A stretch of DNA of 64,000 bases, taken from positions 1 through 64,000 of the forward strand of contig NZ_CADFDB010000012.1 of assembly GCF_902832845.1 (NCBI RefSeq). Direction: 5' to 3'. How positions within the stretch are numbered: the stretch's first letter is position 1; each line of letters begins with the position of its first letter. Shown here in pieces: positions 11,104 through 22,819 of this stretch. The translations under genes and the position numbers were made by a program. The DNA comes from Burkholderia metallica. Its GTDB lineage: Bacteria; Pseudomonadota; Gammaproteobacteria; Burkholderiales; Burkholderiaceae. The notes under the pieces were generated by a model. That model was not told where the DNA came from and did not search any database. It was given only the letters and a program-made list of their open reading frames with translations.

Positions 11104-11634
11104 ATGTCTCGAGTAGGTAAGAGCCCGATCGCGCTGCAAGGCGCGGAAGTCAAGCTGGCCGACGGTACGATTACCGTCAAGGGTCCGCTGGGCACCATCA
11201 CGCAAGCGGTCAATCCGCTCGTGAACGTGGCGAACAACGACGGCACGCTGAACCTGTCGCCGGTGGACGAAAGCCGCGAAGCAAATGCACTGTCGGGCAC
11301 GATGCGCGCGATCATCGCGAATGCCGTGCACGGCGTGACCAAGGGTTTCGAGCGCAAGCTGACGCTGGTTGGCGTCGGTTATCGTGCGCAAGCGCAAGGC
11401 GACAAGCTGAACCTGTCGCTGGGTTTCTCGCACCCGGTGGTGCACCAGATGCCGGAAGGCGTCAAGGCAGAAACCCCGACGCAAACCGAAATCGTGATCA
11501 AGGGGATCAACAAGCAACAAGTCGGTCAAGTAGCTGCGGAAGTTCGCGGTTACCGTCCGCCGGAGCCCTACAAGGGCAAGGGCGTGCGCTATTCCGACGA
11601 GGTTGTGATCCTCAAAGAAACGAAGAAGAAGTAA
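11104..11634 (+). CDS. rplF: 50S ribosomal protein L6
   Basis: 176 residues with two related RNA-binding domains. The C-terminal [15 protein letters not shown] motif is the family signature near the factor-binding centre. GAGGAGAGA lies upstream of the start; rplR follows after 12 bases. Confidence 0.97.
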   Translation: MSRVGKSPIALQGAEVKLADGTITVKGPLGTITQAVNPLVNVANNDGTLNLSPVDESREANALSGTMRAIIANAVHGVTKGFERKLTLVGVGYRAQAQGDKLNLSLGFSHPVVHQMPEGVKAETPTQTEIVIKGINKQQVGQVAAEVRGYRPPEPYKGKGVRYSDEVVILKETKKK

Positions 11635-11646
11635 GGGTGCGCAATC

Positions 11647-12012
11647 ATGGATAAGACTCAATCTCGCCTGCGCCGCGCTCGCCAGACGCGTATCAAGATC
11701 GCTGAGCTGCAGGTCGCGCGTCTCGCCGTGCATCGCACGAACACGCACATCTACGCTCAAGTGTTCTCGCCGTGCGGCACCAAGGTGCTCGCCAGCGCGT
11801 CGACGCTCGAAGCTGAAGTGCGCGCCGAGCTCGCCGACAAGTCGGGCAAGGGTGGCAACGTTAATGCTGCGACGCTGATCGGCAAGCGTATTGCCGAGAA
11901 GGCCAAGGCCGCCGGCATCGAATCCGTCGCCTTCGATCGCTCGGGCTTCCGCTACCACGGCCGCGTCAAGGCGCTGGCTGAGGCAGCTCGCGAAGCTGGG
12001 CTCAAGTTCTAA
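11647..12012 (+). CDS. rplR: 50S ribosomal protein L18
   Basis: 121 residues, 5S rRNA-binding protein with a basic N-terminus ([15 protein letters not shown]) and the conserved [21 protein letters not shown]-terminal segment. Fourteen bases before rpsE. Confidence 0.97.
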
Positions 12013-12026
12013 GGAAGGAATTCGTC

Positions 12027-12545
12027 ATGGCAAAGATGCAAGCGAAAGTTCAGGCTGACGAGCGCGACGACGGCCTTCGCGAAAAGATGATTTCGGTCAA
12101 CCGCGTGACCAAGGTCGTGAAGGGTGGCCGTATTCTCGGCTTCGCCGCACTGACCGTGGTTGGCGACGGCGATGGCCGCATCGGTATGGGCAAGGGCAAG
12201 GCGAAGGAAGTGCCGGTCGCTGTCCAGAAGGCAATGGAACAAGCTCGCCGCAACATGTTCAAGGTGCCGCTCAAGAACGGCACGCTGCAACACGAAGTGC
12301 ACGGCAAGCATGGCGCGTCGGCTGTCCTCCTCGCTCCGGCGAAGGCAGGTACGGGCGTGATCGCCGGCGGCCCGATGCGCGCAGTGTTCGACGTGATGGG
12401 CGTTCAGAACGTTGTGGCGAAGAGCCACGGTTCGACGAACCCGTACAACCTCGTTCGCGCCACGCTGGACGGTCTGCGCAAGCAGTCCACCCCGGCAGAC
12501 ATCGCGGCGAAGCGCGGCAAGTCCGTCGAAGAAATTTTGGGCTAA
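12027..12545 (+). CDS. rpsE: 30S ribosomal protein S5
   Basis: 172 residues. An N-terminal double-stranded RNA-binding domain carries [20 protein letters not shown]; the [11 protein letters not shown] segment and a C-terminal S5 domain follow. S5 contributes to decoding fidelity and the mRNA entry site. Confidence 0.97.
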
Positions 12546-12560
12546 GCCCGGGTGGTCACC

Positions 12561-12743
12561 ATGTCTGAAAAAACTGTCAAGGTTCAGCTCGTTAAGAGCC
12601 TGATCGGGACCCGCGAATCGCACCGCGCGACCGTGCGTGGCCTGGGCCTGCGCCGACTCAACTCGGTCAGCGAGCTTCAGGACACGCCGGCGGTCCGCGG
12701 CATGATCAACAAGGTCTCGTACCTCGTTAAGGTCATCGCGTAA
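12561..12743 (+). CDS. rpmD: 50S ribosomal protein L30
   Basis: 60 residues: [24 protein letters not shown] nine bases upstream is also in frame, but the ATG at 12561 gives the standard L30 N-terminus, so it is chosen. The gene lies between rpsE and rplO in the usual order. Confidence 0.94.
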
Positions 12744-12769
12744 GCGGCCCTACGGATCAAGGAGTTGAT

Positions 12770-13204
12770 ATGGAATTGAATAACCTGAAGCCGGCCGCTG
12801 GCGCCAAGCACGCCAAGCGTCGCGTCGGCCGTGGCATCGGTTCGGGCCTCGGCAAGACGGCTGGCCGTGGTCACAAGGGTCAGAAATCGCGTTCGGGCGG
12901 CTTCCACAAAGTCGGTTTCGAAGGCGGTCAGATGCCGCTGCAACGTCGTCTGCCGAAGCGCGGCTTCACGTCGCTGACGAAGGAATTCGTCGGTGAAGTG
13001 CGCCTGAGCGACCTCGAGAAGCTGCCGGTCGACGAGATCGATCTGCTCGCACTGAAGCAAGCCGGCCTGGTCGGCGAGCTGACGAAGAGCGCAAAGATCA
13101 TCGCGACGGGCGAACTGAAGCGCAAGATCGTCGTGAAGGGTCTCGGTGCCACCAAGGGTGCGCGCGCTGCGATCGAAGCGGCTGGCGGTTCGTTCGCCGA
13201 GTGA
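12770..13204 (+). CDS. rplO: 50S ribosomal protein L15
   Basis: 144 residues; the Gly/Arg/Lys-rich N-terminal arm ([20 protein letters not shown]) threads into 23S rRNA, and the C-terminal globular part carries [26 protein letters not shown] precedes the start; secY follows 42 bases on. Confidence 0.97.
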
Positions 13205-13246
13205 CACGCGTAGCGCGTCGTCACTTGCATTCATCGGAGAAGGTAC

Positions 13247-14596
13247 TTGGCTAACAGCCCGAGTCTTGCAAAACCCGGTCGAAGCACGGCGAAATTCGGC
13301 GATCTGCGCCGGCGAGCGATGTTCCTGCTCCTGGCGCTGATCGTCTATCGCATCGGCGCGCACATTCCCGTGCCGGGCATCGATCCGGATCAACTGGCTA
13401 AGCTGTTCCAGAGCCAGGCGGGCGGCATCCTGGGCATGTTCAACATGTTCTCGGGTGGCGCGCTTTCCCGCTTCACGATCTTTGCGCTGGGGATCATGCC
13501 GTACATCTCGGCGTCGATCATCATGCAGTTGCTGGCGATCGTCTCGCCGCAGCTCGAGGCGCTGAAGAAGGAAGGGCAGGCTGGGCAACGGAAGATCACG
13601 CAGTACACGCGGTATTTCACCGTGGTGCTCGCGACCTTCCAGGCGTTCGGTATCGCGGCCGCGCTGGAAAACCAGCCGGGCCTCGTCACCGATCCCGGCA
13701 TGCTGTTCCGTCTGACGACGGTCGTGACGCTGGTGACGGGCACGATGTTCCTGATGTGGCTCGGCGAGCAGATTACCGAGCGTGGTCTGGGCAACGGTAT
13801 CTCGATCATCATCTTCGGCGGGATCGCAGCAGGGTTCCCGAACGCCGTCGGTGGGTTGTTCGAACTGGTGCGTACGGGTTCGATGAGCATCATTTCGGCG
13901 ATCATCATCGTCGTTCTGATTGCCGCGGTGACTTACCTGGTCGTGTTCATCGAACGCGGTCAGCGCAAGATCCTCGTGAACTACGCGAAACGCCAGGTCG
14001 GCAACAAGATCTACGGTGGGCAGTCGTCGCATCTGCCGCTGAAGCTGAACATGTCGGGTGTGATTCCGCCGATCTTTGCATCGTCGATCATTCTGTTCCC
14101 GGCAACGATTCTCGGCTGGTTCAGTACCGGTCAGCCGACGGGAAGCTGGATTTCCAATACGTTGCATAACGTAGCGGAAGCGCTTAAGCCGGGCCAGCCG
14201 GTCTATGTGCTGCTGTACACGCTGGCAATCGTGTTTTTCTGCTTCTTCTACACCGCACTGGTGTTCAACAGCAGGGAAACCGCGGACAACCTGAAGAAGA
14301 GCGGCGCGTTTGTTCCGGGCATCCGTCCGGGCGATCAGACCGCACGATATATCGACCGCATCCTCACGCGTCTGACGCTGGCCGGTGCGATCTACATCGT
14401 CTTCGTGTGTCTGCTGCCGGAGTTTCTGGTGCTGCGCTGGAACGTGCCGTTTTATTTTGGTGGAACGTCGCTGCTGATCATTGTCGTCGTCACGATGGAC
14501 TTCATGGCGCAGGTGCAGTCGTACGTTATGTCGCAACAGTATGAGTCGCTGCTCAAGAAGGCTAACTTCAAGGGCGGCAACATCCCGATGCGTTGA
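13247..14596 (+). CDS. secY: Protein translocase subunit SecY
   Basis: 449-residue inner-membrane channel of the Sec translocon with about ten transmembrane segments (first near residues 25-45: [20 protein letters not shown]). Plug and loop regions look intact, and the C-terminal half carries [20 protein letters not shown]. It uses a TTG start ([13 protein letters not shown]), preceded by a GGAGAAGG ribosome site. As in most bacteria it sits at the end of spc, before infA. Confidence 0.97.
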   Translation: MANSPSLAKPGRSTAKFGDLRRRAMFLLLALIVYRIGAHIPVPGIDPDQLAKLFQSQAGGILGMFNMFSGGALSRFTIFALGIMPYISASIIMQLLAIVSPQLEALKKEGQAGQRKITQYTRYFTVVLATFQAFGIAAALENQPGLVTDPGMLFRLTTVVTLVTGTMFLMWLGEQITERGLGNGISIIIFGGIAAGFPNAVGGLFELVRTGSMSIISAIIIVVLIAAVTYLVVFIERGQRKILVNYAKRQVGNKIYGGQSSHLPLKLNMSGVIPPIFASSIILFPATILGWFSTGQPTGSWISNTLHNVAEALKPGQPVYVLLYTLAIVFFCFFYTALVFNSRETADNLKKSGAFVPGIRPGDQTARYIDRILTRLTLAGAIYIVFVCLLPEFLVLRWNVPFYFGGTSLLIIVVVTMDFMAQVQSYVMSQQYESLLKKANFKGGNIPMR

Positions 14597-14603
14597 AAGG
14601 ACT

Positions 14604-14822
14604 ATGGCCAAAGACGATGTAATCCAGATGCAGGGTGAGGTGATTGAAAACCTCCCGAATGCGACCTTCCGCGTGAAGCTGGAAAACGGCCATGTCGTGT
14701 TGGGGCATATTTCCGGAAAGATGCGGATGCACTACATCCGCATCCTGCCGGGCGACAAGGTGACGGTTGAATTGACGCCTTACGATCTGTCTCGTGCGCG
14801 GATCGTGTTCCGGGCGAAGTGA
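14604..14822 (+). CDS. infA: Translation initiation factor IF-1
   Basis: 72 residues, a single OB-fold ([29 protein letters not shown] end). IF-1 occupies the ribosomal A site during initiation. The start at 14604 gives the exact family N-terminus, with AAAGGA upstream. It lies 7 bases after secY; many bacteria have adk and map between these genes and they are absent here. Confidence 0.96.
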   Translation: MAKDDVIQMQGEVIENLPNATFRVKLENGHVVLGHISGKMRMHYIRILPGDKVTVELTPYDLSRARIVFRAK

Positions 14823-14842
14823 TTTGAAAAAAGGGTATTATC

Positions 14843-14959
14843 ATGAAAGTGATGGCATCGGTTAAGCGCATTTGCCGCAATTGCAAGATCATCAAGCGCA
14901 AAGGCGTCGTTCGCGTGATCTGCAGCTCGGATCCGCGCCACAAGCAGCGCCAAGGCTGA
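14843..14959 (+). CDS. rpmJ: 50S ribosomal protein L36
   Basis: 38-residue zinc-ribbon protein: [20 protein letters not shown]. Ligands are CRNC, a later cysteine in VICSSD and the histidine of PRHKQ, so it is the zinc-binding C+ form. Short gene between infA and rpsM in the normal order. Confidence 0.95.
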
Positions 14960-14997
14960 CCGCGCGTTTGTTTGCGCTTTTTGTTTGAGGAAAAACA

Positions 14998-15363
14998 ATG
15001 GCTCGTATCGCAGGGGTTAACATCCCGAATCACCAGCACACCGAAATTGGCCTGACGGCGATCTTCGGTGTCGGCCGCACCCGTTCGCGCAGCATCTGCG
15101 TGGCAGCTGGCGTCGATTTTTCGAAGAAGGTCAAGGATTTGACCGACGCAGACCTGGAAAAGCTGCGTGAAGAAGTGGGCAAGTTTGTCGTCGAAGGCGA
15201 TCTGCGCCGTGAAGTGACGATGAACATCAAGCGCCTGATGGACCTCGGTTGCTACCGCGGTGTCCGTCATCGCAAGGGCCTGCCGATGCGCGGTCAGCGT
15301 ACGCGTACGAACGCACGTACCCGTAAGGGTCCGCGTCGTGCAGCGCAAGCGCTGAAGAAGTAA
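14998..15363 (+). CDS. rpsM: 30S ribosomal protein S13
   Basis: 121 residues. S13 bridges the 30S head to the 50S subunit and contacts P-site tRNA through its basic tail ([20 protein letters not shown]). [19 protein letters not shown] is characteristic. GAGGAAAAA lies before the start. First gene of the alpha segment. Confidence 0.97.
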   Translation: MARIAGVNIPNHQHTEIGLTAIFGVGRTRSRSICVAAGVDFSKKVKDLTDADLEKLREEVGKFVVEGDLRREVTMNIKRLMDLGCYRGVRHRKGLPMRGQRTRTNARTRKGPRRAAQALKK

Positions 15364-15391
15364 GCGGAACTGACAGTTACAGGAAAACGTA

Positions 15392-15793
15392 ATGGCTAAG
15401 GCTTCGAACACCGCGGCGCAACGCGTTCGCAAGAAGGTTAAGAAGAACGTCGCTGAAGGCGTGGTTCACGTTCACGCGTCGTTCAACAACACGATCATCA
15501 CGATCACCGATCGCCAAGGCAACGCTCTGGCATGGGCGACGTCGGGCGGTCAGGGCTTCAAGGGCTCGCGCAAATCGACGCCGTTCGCTGCTCAGGTCGC
15601 AGCCGAGTCGGCTGGCCGCGTCGCGATGGAATACGGCGTGAAGAATCTGGAAGTGCGGATCAAGGGCCCGGGCCCGGGCCGCGAGTCGGCAGTGCGCGCA
15701 CTGCACGGCCTCGGCATCAAGATCACCGCGATTTCGGACGTCACCCCGATTCCGCACAACGGCTGCCGTCCGCCGAAGCGTCGTCGTATCTAA
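15392..15793 (+). CDS. rpsK: 30S ribosomal protein S11
   Basis: 133 residues, platform protein near the Shine-Dalgarno helix. [19 protein letters not shown] and the C-terminal [13 protein letters not shown] are the family signatures. A 154-base gap with weak hairpins separates it from rpsD. Confidence 0.97.
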
Positions 15794-15947
15794 AGATGTG
15801 CTGGCACGTTCGTGCTGGCGCATTGCCTGTCGCCGCGTAGCGTCGACGGGCGTTGCTTTTTTGATTGACTAAGCCCACCGTTCGCCCCAAAGGGAGCGGA
15901 CTAGCGCGGATTTCGATCCGCGTGACTGATTGATAAAGGAATGCAAA

Positions 15948-16571
15948 GTGGCACGTTATATCGGCCCCAAAGCCAAGCTGTCCCGCCGTGAAGGCACCGA
16001 CCTGTTCCTGAAGAGCGCACGCCGCTCGCTCGCCGACAAGTGCAAGCTCGACAGCAAGCCGGGTCAGCACGGCCGTACCTCGGGCGCACGTACGTCCGAC
16101 TACGGTACGCAGCTGCGCGAAAAGCAGAAGGTCAAGCGTATCTACGGCGTGCTGGAGCGTCAGTTCCGCCGCTACTTCGCTGAAGCCGACCGCCGCAAGG
16201 GCAACACGGGTGAAAACCTGCTGCAACTGCTCGAGTCGCGCCTCGACAACGTCGTGTATCGCATGGGCTTCGGCTCGACCCGCGCTGAAGCGCGTCAGCT
16301 GGTGAGCCACAAGTCGATCACCGTGAACGGCGTCGTCGCGAACGTCCCGTCGCAACAAGTGAAGGCAGGTGACGTCGTCGCGATCCGCGAAAAGGCGAAG
16401 AAGCAGGCGCGTATCGTCGAAGCGCTGTCGCTGGCTGAGCAAGGCGGCATGCCGAGCTGGGTTGCAGTCGATGCGAAGAAGTTCGAAGGCACGTTCAAGC
16501 AAATGCCGGAACGCGCTGAAATCGCAGGCGACATCAACGAAAGCCTGATCGTCGAATTGTATTCGCGTTAA
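15948..16571 (+). CDS. rpsD: 30S ribosomal protein S4
   Basis: 207 residues, a primary 16S-binding protein; in E. coli it is the autoregulator of the alpha operon. It starts with GTG at 15948 ([20 protein letters not shown]), with AAGGA upstream. Longer in-frame starts add non-S4 residues. The S4 RNA-binding domain ([20 protein letters not shown]) begins near residue 97. Confidence 0.96.
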
Positions 16572-16695
16572 TCCGATTGACGGCCGAGGTATCCCGATTG
16601 CGTCATGCAAGGAGGGGCCTCGGCTGTTTATTTTCTGGTTGTTACCGGTCAGCCTTATCGGTGTAACGAGCCGAGGGTATTGAAAAGGAAAGCCC

Positions 16696-17673
16696 ATGCA
16701 AACCAGTTTGCTGAAACCCAAGATCATCGCCGTGGAATCGCTGGGCGAGAACCACGCGAGGGTGGTCATGGAACCGTTCGAACGCGGTTACGGCCACACC
16801 TTGGGCAATGCGCTTCGCCGCGTGCTGCTGTCGTCGATGGTTGGCTACGCGCCGACCGAAGTGACGATCGCGGGCGTGGTGCACGAGTACTCGACGCTGG
16901 ATGGCGTGCAGGAAGACGTCGTCAACCTGCTGCTGAACCTGAAGGGCGTGGTGTTCAAGCTGCATAACCGTGACGAAGTGACGGTTACGCTGCGCAAGGA
17001 AGGTGAAGGTGTTGTCACGGCCGGCGATATCGAGCTGGCCCACGACTGCGAAGTCATCAACCCGAATCACGTGATTGCGCATCTGTCGAAGGGCGGCAAG
17101 CTCGACGTTCAGATCAAGATCGAGAAGGGTCGCGGCTATGTGCCCGGCAACGTCCGTCGCTACGGCGAAGACACGGCCAAGATCATCGGCCGCATCGTGC
17201 TCGACGCATCGTTCTCGCCGGTTCGCCGCGTGAGCTACGCTGTTGAAAGCGCGCGTGTCGAGCAGCGTACCGACCTCGACAAGCTCGTGATGAACATCGA
17301 AACGAGCGGCGTGATCACGCCGGAAGAAGCGATCCGTCAATCGGCCCGCATCCTGGTCGACCAGTTGTCCGTGTTCGCGGCGCTGGAAGGCACGGAAACG
17401 GCAGCCGAAGCGCCGTCGCGTGCACCGCAGATCGATCCGATCCTGCTGCGTCCGGTGGACGATCTCGAGCTGACGGTTCGTTCGGCGAACTGCCTGAAGG
17501 CCGAGAACATCTACTACATCGGCGACCTGATCCAGCGCACGGAAAACGAGCTGCTGAAGACGCCGAACCTCGGTCGCAAGTCGCTCAACGAGATCAAGGA
17601 AGTGCTCGCTTCGCGCGGTCTCACGCTGGGCATGAAGCTCGAGAACTGGCCGCCGGCTGGTCTCGACAAGTAA
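16696..17673 (+). CDS. rpoA: RNA polymerase subunit alpha
   Basis: 325 residues. The N-terminal dimerisation domain runs to about residue 235 ([19 protein letters not shown] is the conserved core). A linker and a helix-hairpin-helix C-terminal domain follow ([40 protein letters not shown]), which binds UP elements and activators. AAAGGAAAG lies upstream. It is separated from rplQ by a promoter/terminator-like element. Confidence 0.98.
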
Positions 17674-17702
17674 GCCTGCTTGTAGCACCGCTGTAGCTGG
17701 AG

Positions 17703-17750
17703 TTGGCAAAGATGCGGATTTTCCTTTAAAATCCGCATCTTGCTTTTTTT
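17703..17750 (+). promoter_or_regulatory. rpoA-rplQ intergenic hairpin and promoter
   Basis: A perfect 12-bp stem, GATGCGGATTTT (17711-17722) with AAAATCCGCATC (17728-17739), has a 5-base loop and is followed by TTGCTTTTTTTT, so it reads as a rho-independent terminator for rpoA. The same DNA contains TTGGCA (17703-17708), an 18-base spacer and TAAAAT (17727-17732), a good sigma-70 promoter for rplQ. The two functions may be combined. Confidence 0.7.
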
Positions 17751-17823
17751 TCGTTACCGGCCCGTGCACCGTTCGAGGTGCGATAGAAGAGCTGGATCAA
17801 AACTTTGAATCAAGGAAACTGAA

Positions 17824-18219
17824 ATGCGCCATCGTCATGGTCTGCGGAAACTGAACCGCACGAGCAGCCACCGTCTGGCTATGCTCCGTAACATGTCCAA
17901 CTCGCTGATCGAGCACGAAGTCATCAAGACGACGCTGCCGAAGGCGAAGGAACTCCGTAAAGTTGTCGAGCCGCTGATCACGCTCGGCAAGAAGCCGTCG
18001 CTGGCAAACCGTCGCCTGGCGTTCAACCGCCTGCGCGATCGTGACTCGGTGGCGAAGCTGTTCGACGTGCTCGGTCCGCGTTTCGCGAACCGTCCGGGCG
18101 GCTACCTGCGCGTGCTGAAGTTCGGCTTCCGCGTCGGCGACAACGCACCGATGGCACTGGTCGAACTGCTCGATCGTCCGGAAGTCGACGAAACGGAAAA
18201 CGTGCAAGAAGCTGAGTAA
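17824..18219 (+). CDS. rplQ: 50S ribosomal protein L17
   Basis: 131 residues: [20 protein letters not shown] is the family N-terminus, and [20 protein letters not shown] lies in the C-terminal half. AAGGAAACTGAA is before the ATG. Last gene of the ribosomal cluster, followed by a strong terminator. Confidence 0.97.
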   Translation: MRHRHGLRKLNRTSSHRLAMLRNMSNSLIEHEVIKTTLPKAKELRKVVEPLITLGKKPSLANRRLAFNRLRDRDSVAKLFDVLGPRFANRPGGYLRVLKFGFRVGDNAPMALVELLDRPEVDETENVQEAE

Positions 18220-18243
18220 GCTTCCCGTACGTAGCAGGATCTG

Positions 18244-18275
18244 AAAAGGGCCGAGCAATTGCTTGGCCCTTTTTG
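18244..18275 (+). terminator. Terminator of the ribosomal superoperon
   Basis: AAAAGGGCC (18244-18252) pairs with GGCCCTTTT (18265-18273) around a nested AGCAATTGCT hairpin, followed by T residues. It closes the alpha segment after rplQ. Confidence 0.9.
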
Positions 18276-18419
18276 TTTGTCCTGCGCCGGCTGCGATCGA
18301 TTGTCGCAGGACGACGCCGGCAGCGTTGCGCGGGCTGCGCTACGATACGGGCAGCCGGCGTGATCCCAGGTAGGCAATCCGCGTCGGCAGGAGTCGATAC
18401 ACCAGCCAGGAGGGCGCGG

Positions 18420-18746
18420 ATGATAGTGGTGCTGATGCTGACGACGGTGCCCGATGCGGCGACGGCCCAGGCACTGGCCGACGGCGCGCTCGATGCGCGG
18501 TTCGCCGCGTGCGTGTCGGAGCTCGGCGCGATCAAGTCGCGCTATCACTGGCAGGGCAAGGTCGAAACGGCCGACGAGATCCAGTTGCTGTTCAAGACGA
18601 GCCCCGTGCGGGCGCTCGAACTGGAGCGATTTATTCTCGCGCATCATCCGTACGAGACGCCCGAAATCGTCTCGTGGCAGGCGACGGCCTCGGCCGCGTA
18701 CGGCCAGTGGGTGACCAGCGAAACTCAACGTCTATTTCATGTTTAA
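18420..18746 (+). CDS. cutA: Divalent-cation tolerance protein CutA
   Basis: 108 residues, the usual CutA1 size. It is a small trimeric protein implicated in copper/divalent-cation tolerance; exact role uncertain. LMLTTVPDAATAQALADGAL, ACVSEL and the HPYETPEIV motif are conserved. GGAGGG lies 5 bases before the ATG. It overlaps dsbD by 8 bases, so the two are co-transcribed. The CutA-DsbD pairing is common in proteobacteria and links metal tolerance to periplasmic thiol reduction. Confidence 0.93.
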   Translation: MIVVLMLTTVPDAATAQALADGALDARFAACVSELGAIKSRYHWQGKVETADEIQLLFKTSPVRALELERFILAHHPYETPEIVSWQATASAAYGQWVTSETQRLFHV

Positions 18747-20586
18747 CGGTATGGTGCTTTCCGTGCGCGTGCGTGCGCTGCGGTTCCTCGCAGTCCTGTT
18801 GTCGTTCATGGTCGTGCTGGGCAGCCTGTCGGCCGCGCGCGCGGCGGACGATTTCCTCGATCCGTCGGTCGCGTTCAAGTTCAGCGCGAACGAAGCGCCG
18901 GGGCAGGTGGATGTCCGCTTCAAGGTCGCCAACGGCTACTACCTGTACCGCGAGCGGTTCGCGTTCGCAGTGAAGAGCGGCCAGGCGACGCTCGGCGATC
19001 CGCAATTTCCCGCCGGTCACGTGAAGTTCGACCAGACGTTCCAGAAGGAAGTCGAGACCTATCGCGACGAGGTCGTGATCCACGTGCCGGTCAAGCAGGC
19101 GGCGGGGCCGTTCGAGCTCGCGGTCACGTCGCAGGGGTGCGCCGACGAAGGCATCTGCTATCCGCCTGCCGAGCACGTCGTGAAGGTCGACGGCGCGGCC
19201 CTGGGCGCGGTCGCGCCGGCCGATGGCGCCGCGGCTTCGGGCAGCTGGTTCGACAAGGTGACGAGCGCCGATTTCGCGCAGTCGCTGCTGGAGGGGCACG
19301 GCTTCTTCACGATCGTCGCGCTGTATTTCGTCGCTGGCGTCGTGCTGAGTCTCTTGCCGTGTTCGTATCCGATGATTCCCATCGTGTCGGCGATCATCAT
19401 CGGCCAGGGCACGCGCGCGACGCATGCGCGCGGCTTTGCGCTGTCGCTCACGTACGTGGTCGGCATGGCGCTCGTCTATACGGTGCTGGGCATCGCGGCC
19501 GCGCTGGTTGGCCAGAGCCTCGGCGCGTGGCTGCAGAACCCGTGGGTGCTCGGCGCATTCGGCGTGCTGCTCACCGCGTTCGCGATTTCGCTGATCTCGG
19601 GCAAGGACATCGCGCTGCCCGCGCGCTGGCAGAACGGCGCGGCCGACGCGTCGAGCGCGCGCCAGGGCGGCCACTTCGTCGCGGTCGCCGCGATGGGCGC
19701 GCTGTCGGCGCTGGTCGTCGGAGCGTGCATGACGGCGCCGCTGTTTGCGGTGCTCGCGTTCATCGCGCACACCGGCAATGCGCTGCTCGGCGGTGCCGCG
19801 CTGTTCGCGATGGGTCTCGGGCTCGGCGTGCCGCTGCTCGTCGTCGGCGTCGGCGCGGGCACGGTCCTGCCGCGGGCCGGCGCATGGATGGACGGCGTGA
19901 AGGTGTTCTTCGGGATCGTGCTGCTCGCTGCCGCGCTATGGATCGTGTGGCCGGTGCTCGCGGGCGGCGTGAAGATGGTGCTCGCCGCGCTGTGGCTGCT
20001 CGTCGCGGCCGCGGCGCTCGGCCTGTTTACGCCGCATGCAGGTGCCGCGTCGATCTGGCGCCGCCTCGGCCGCGGCCTCGGCGCCGCGCTCGCGATCTGG
20101 GCGGCGACGCTGCTCGTCGGTCTTGCCGCCGGCTCCAACGACCCCGTCAAGCCGCTGGCCATCCTCGCGGCACGCACGGTTGCGTCGGGCGGTGCATCGG
20201 CCGTCGGTGCGCCTTCCGCGCAGGGAGAGGCCGCGTTCGCACCGGTGCGTTCCAGCGGCGAACTCGACGCGTTGCTGAAGACGTCGGGACGGCCCGTGAT
20301 GCTCGATTTCTACGCAGACTGGTGCGTGAGTTGCAAGGAGATGGAGCATTTGACGTTCACCGACGCGCGCGTGCAGAAGCGGCTCGCGCAGCTTCACCTC
20401 GTGCGTGCGGACGTCACGGCGAACAACGCGGACGATCAGGCGCTGCTGAAGCGTTTCAACCTGTTCGGGCCGCCGGGGATCATCTTCTTCGATCGCAACG
20501 GCAACGAGATCGGCCGGGTGGTCGGCTATCAGGCGGCCGAGACGTTCCTGCGTAGTCTCGATCGTGCGGCGGTACCGACGGTTTAA
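18739..20586 (+). CDS. dsbD: Thiol:disulfide interchange protein DsbD
   Basis: 615 residues. DsbD moves electrons from cytoplasmic thioredoxin across the inner membrane to DsbC, CcmG-type proteins and others. Domains in order: signal peptide (to about residue 35), periplasmic alpha domain with C134 and C140 (GCADEGICYPP), a membrane beta domain of about eight helices with C208 (LLPCSYP) and C330 (GACMTAP), and a C-terminal thioredoxin-like gamma domain with C529/C532 (DWCVSCK). All six redox cysteines are present. It lies close to the resB/ccsA genes that need reduced apocytochromes. Confidence 0.96.
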   Translation: MFNGMVLSVRVRALRFLAVLLSFMVVLGSLSAARAADDFLDPSVAFKFSANEAPGQVDVRFKVANGYYLYRERFAFAVKSGQATLGDPQFPAGHVKFDQTFQKEVETYRDEVVIHVPVKQAAGPFELAVTSQGCADEGICYPPAEHVVKVDGAALGAVAPADGAAASGSWFDKVTSADFAQSLLEGHGFFTIVALYFVAGVVLSLLPCSYPMIPIVSAIIIGQGTRATHARGFALSLTYVVGMALVYTVLGIAAALVGQSLGAWLQNPWVLGAFGVLLTAFAISLISGKDIALPARWQNGAADASSARQGGHFVAVAAMGALSALVVGACMTAPLFAVLAFIAHTGNALLGGAALFAMGLGLGVPLLVVGVGAGTVLPRAGAWMDGVKVFFGIVLLAAALWIVWPVLAGGVKMVLAALWLLVAAAALGLFTPHAGAASIWRRLGRGLGAALAIWAATLLVGLAAGSNDPVKPLAILAARTVASGGASAVGAPSAQGEAAFAPVRSSGELDALLKTSGRPVMLDFYADWCVSCKEMEHLTFTDARVQKRLAQLHLVRADVTANNADDQALLKRFNLFGPPGIIFFDRNGNEIGRVVGYQAAETFLRSLDRAAVPTV

Positions 20587-20636
20587 CGCAGATTCGCGTG
20601 CGCACGTCGGCCGCTTCCGCGTCGACTTCATGAAAA

Positions 20637-20668
20637 AAACGGCGGGACACCGAAGTGTCCCGCCGTTT
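20637..20668. terminator. Bidirectional terminator between dsbD and hemB
   Basis: A perfect 13-bp stem (AACGGCGGGACAC at 20638-20650, GTGTCCCGCCGTT at 20655-20667) with a CGAA tetraloop. An A-run lies to its left, so on the minus strand it ends in a run of seven Ts (hemB terminator). On the plus strand the tail is TTTCGCTT. Confidence 0.9.
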
Positions 20669-20693
20669 CGCTTGATGCCGGCAGTCGTGCGGC

Positions 20694-22605
<1,912 letters not shown>

Positions 22606-22819
22606 GGGAACCGGAAGGACGGGCGGCGCAAGCCGCTTGGTGGAGGCGGGGTAGCCCCGATAGGCGCGGGAGCTTTCAACACGATATTGTACAATACGGC
22701 GGTTTTACCGAAGGCCACCGGGCGCCTGCCTCGCGCTTTTATGTGGCTTCTGCGGTAGACTGAACGCCGTCGTTTTTTGCAGAACCTCAAATTCCCACAA
22801 GACGAAACAGGGTGTGCGA

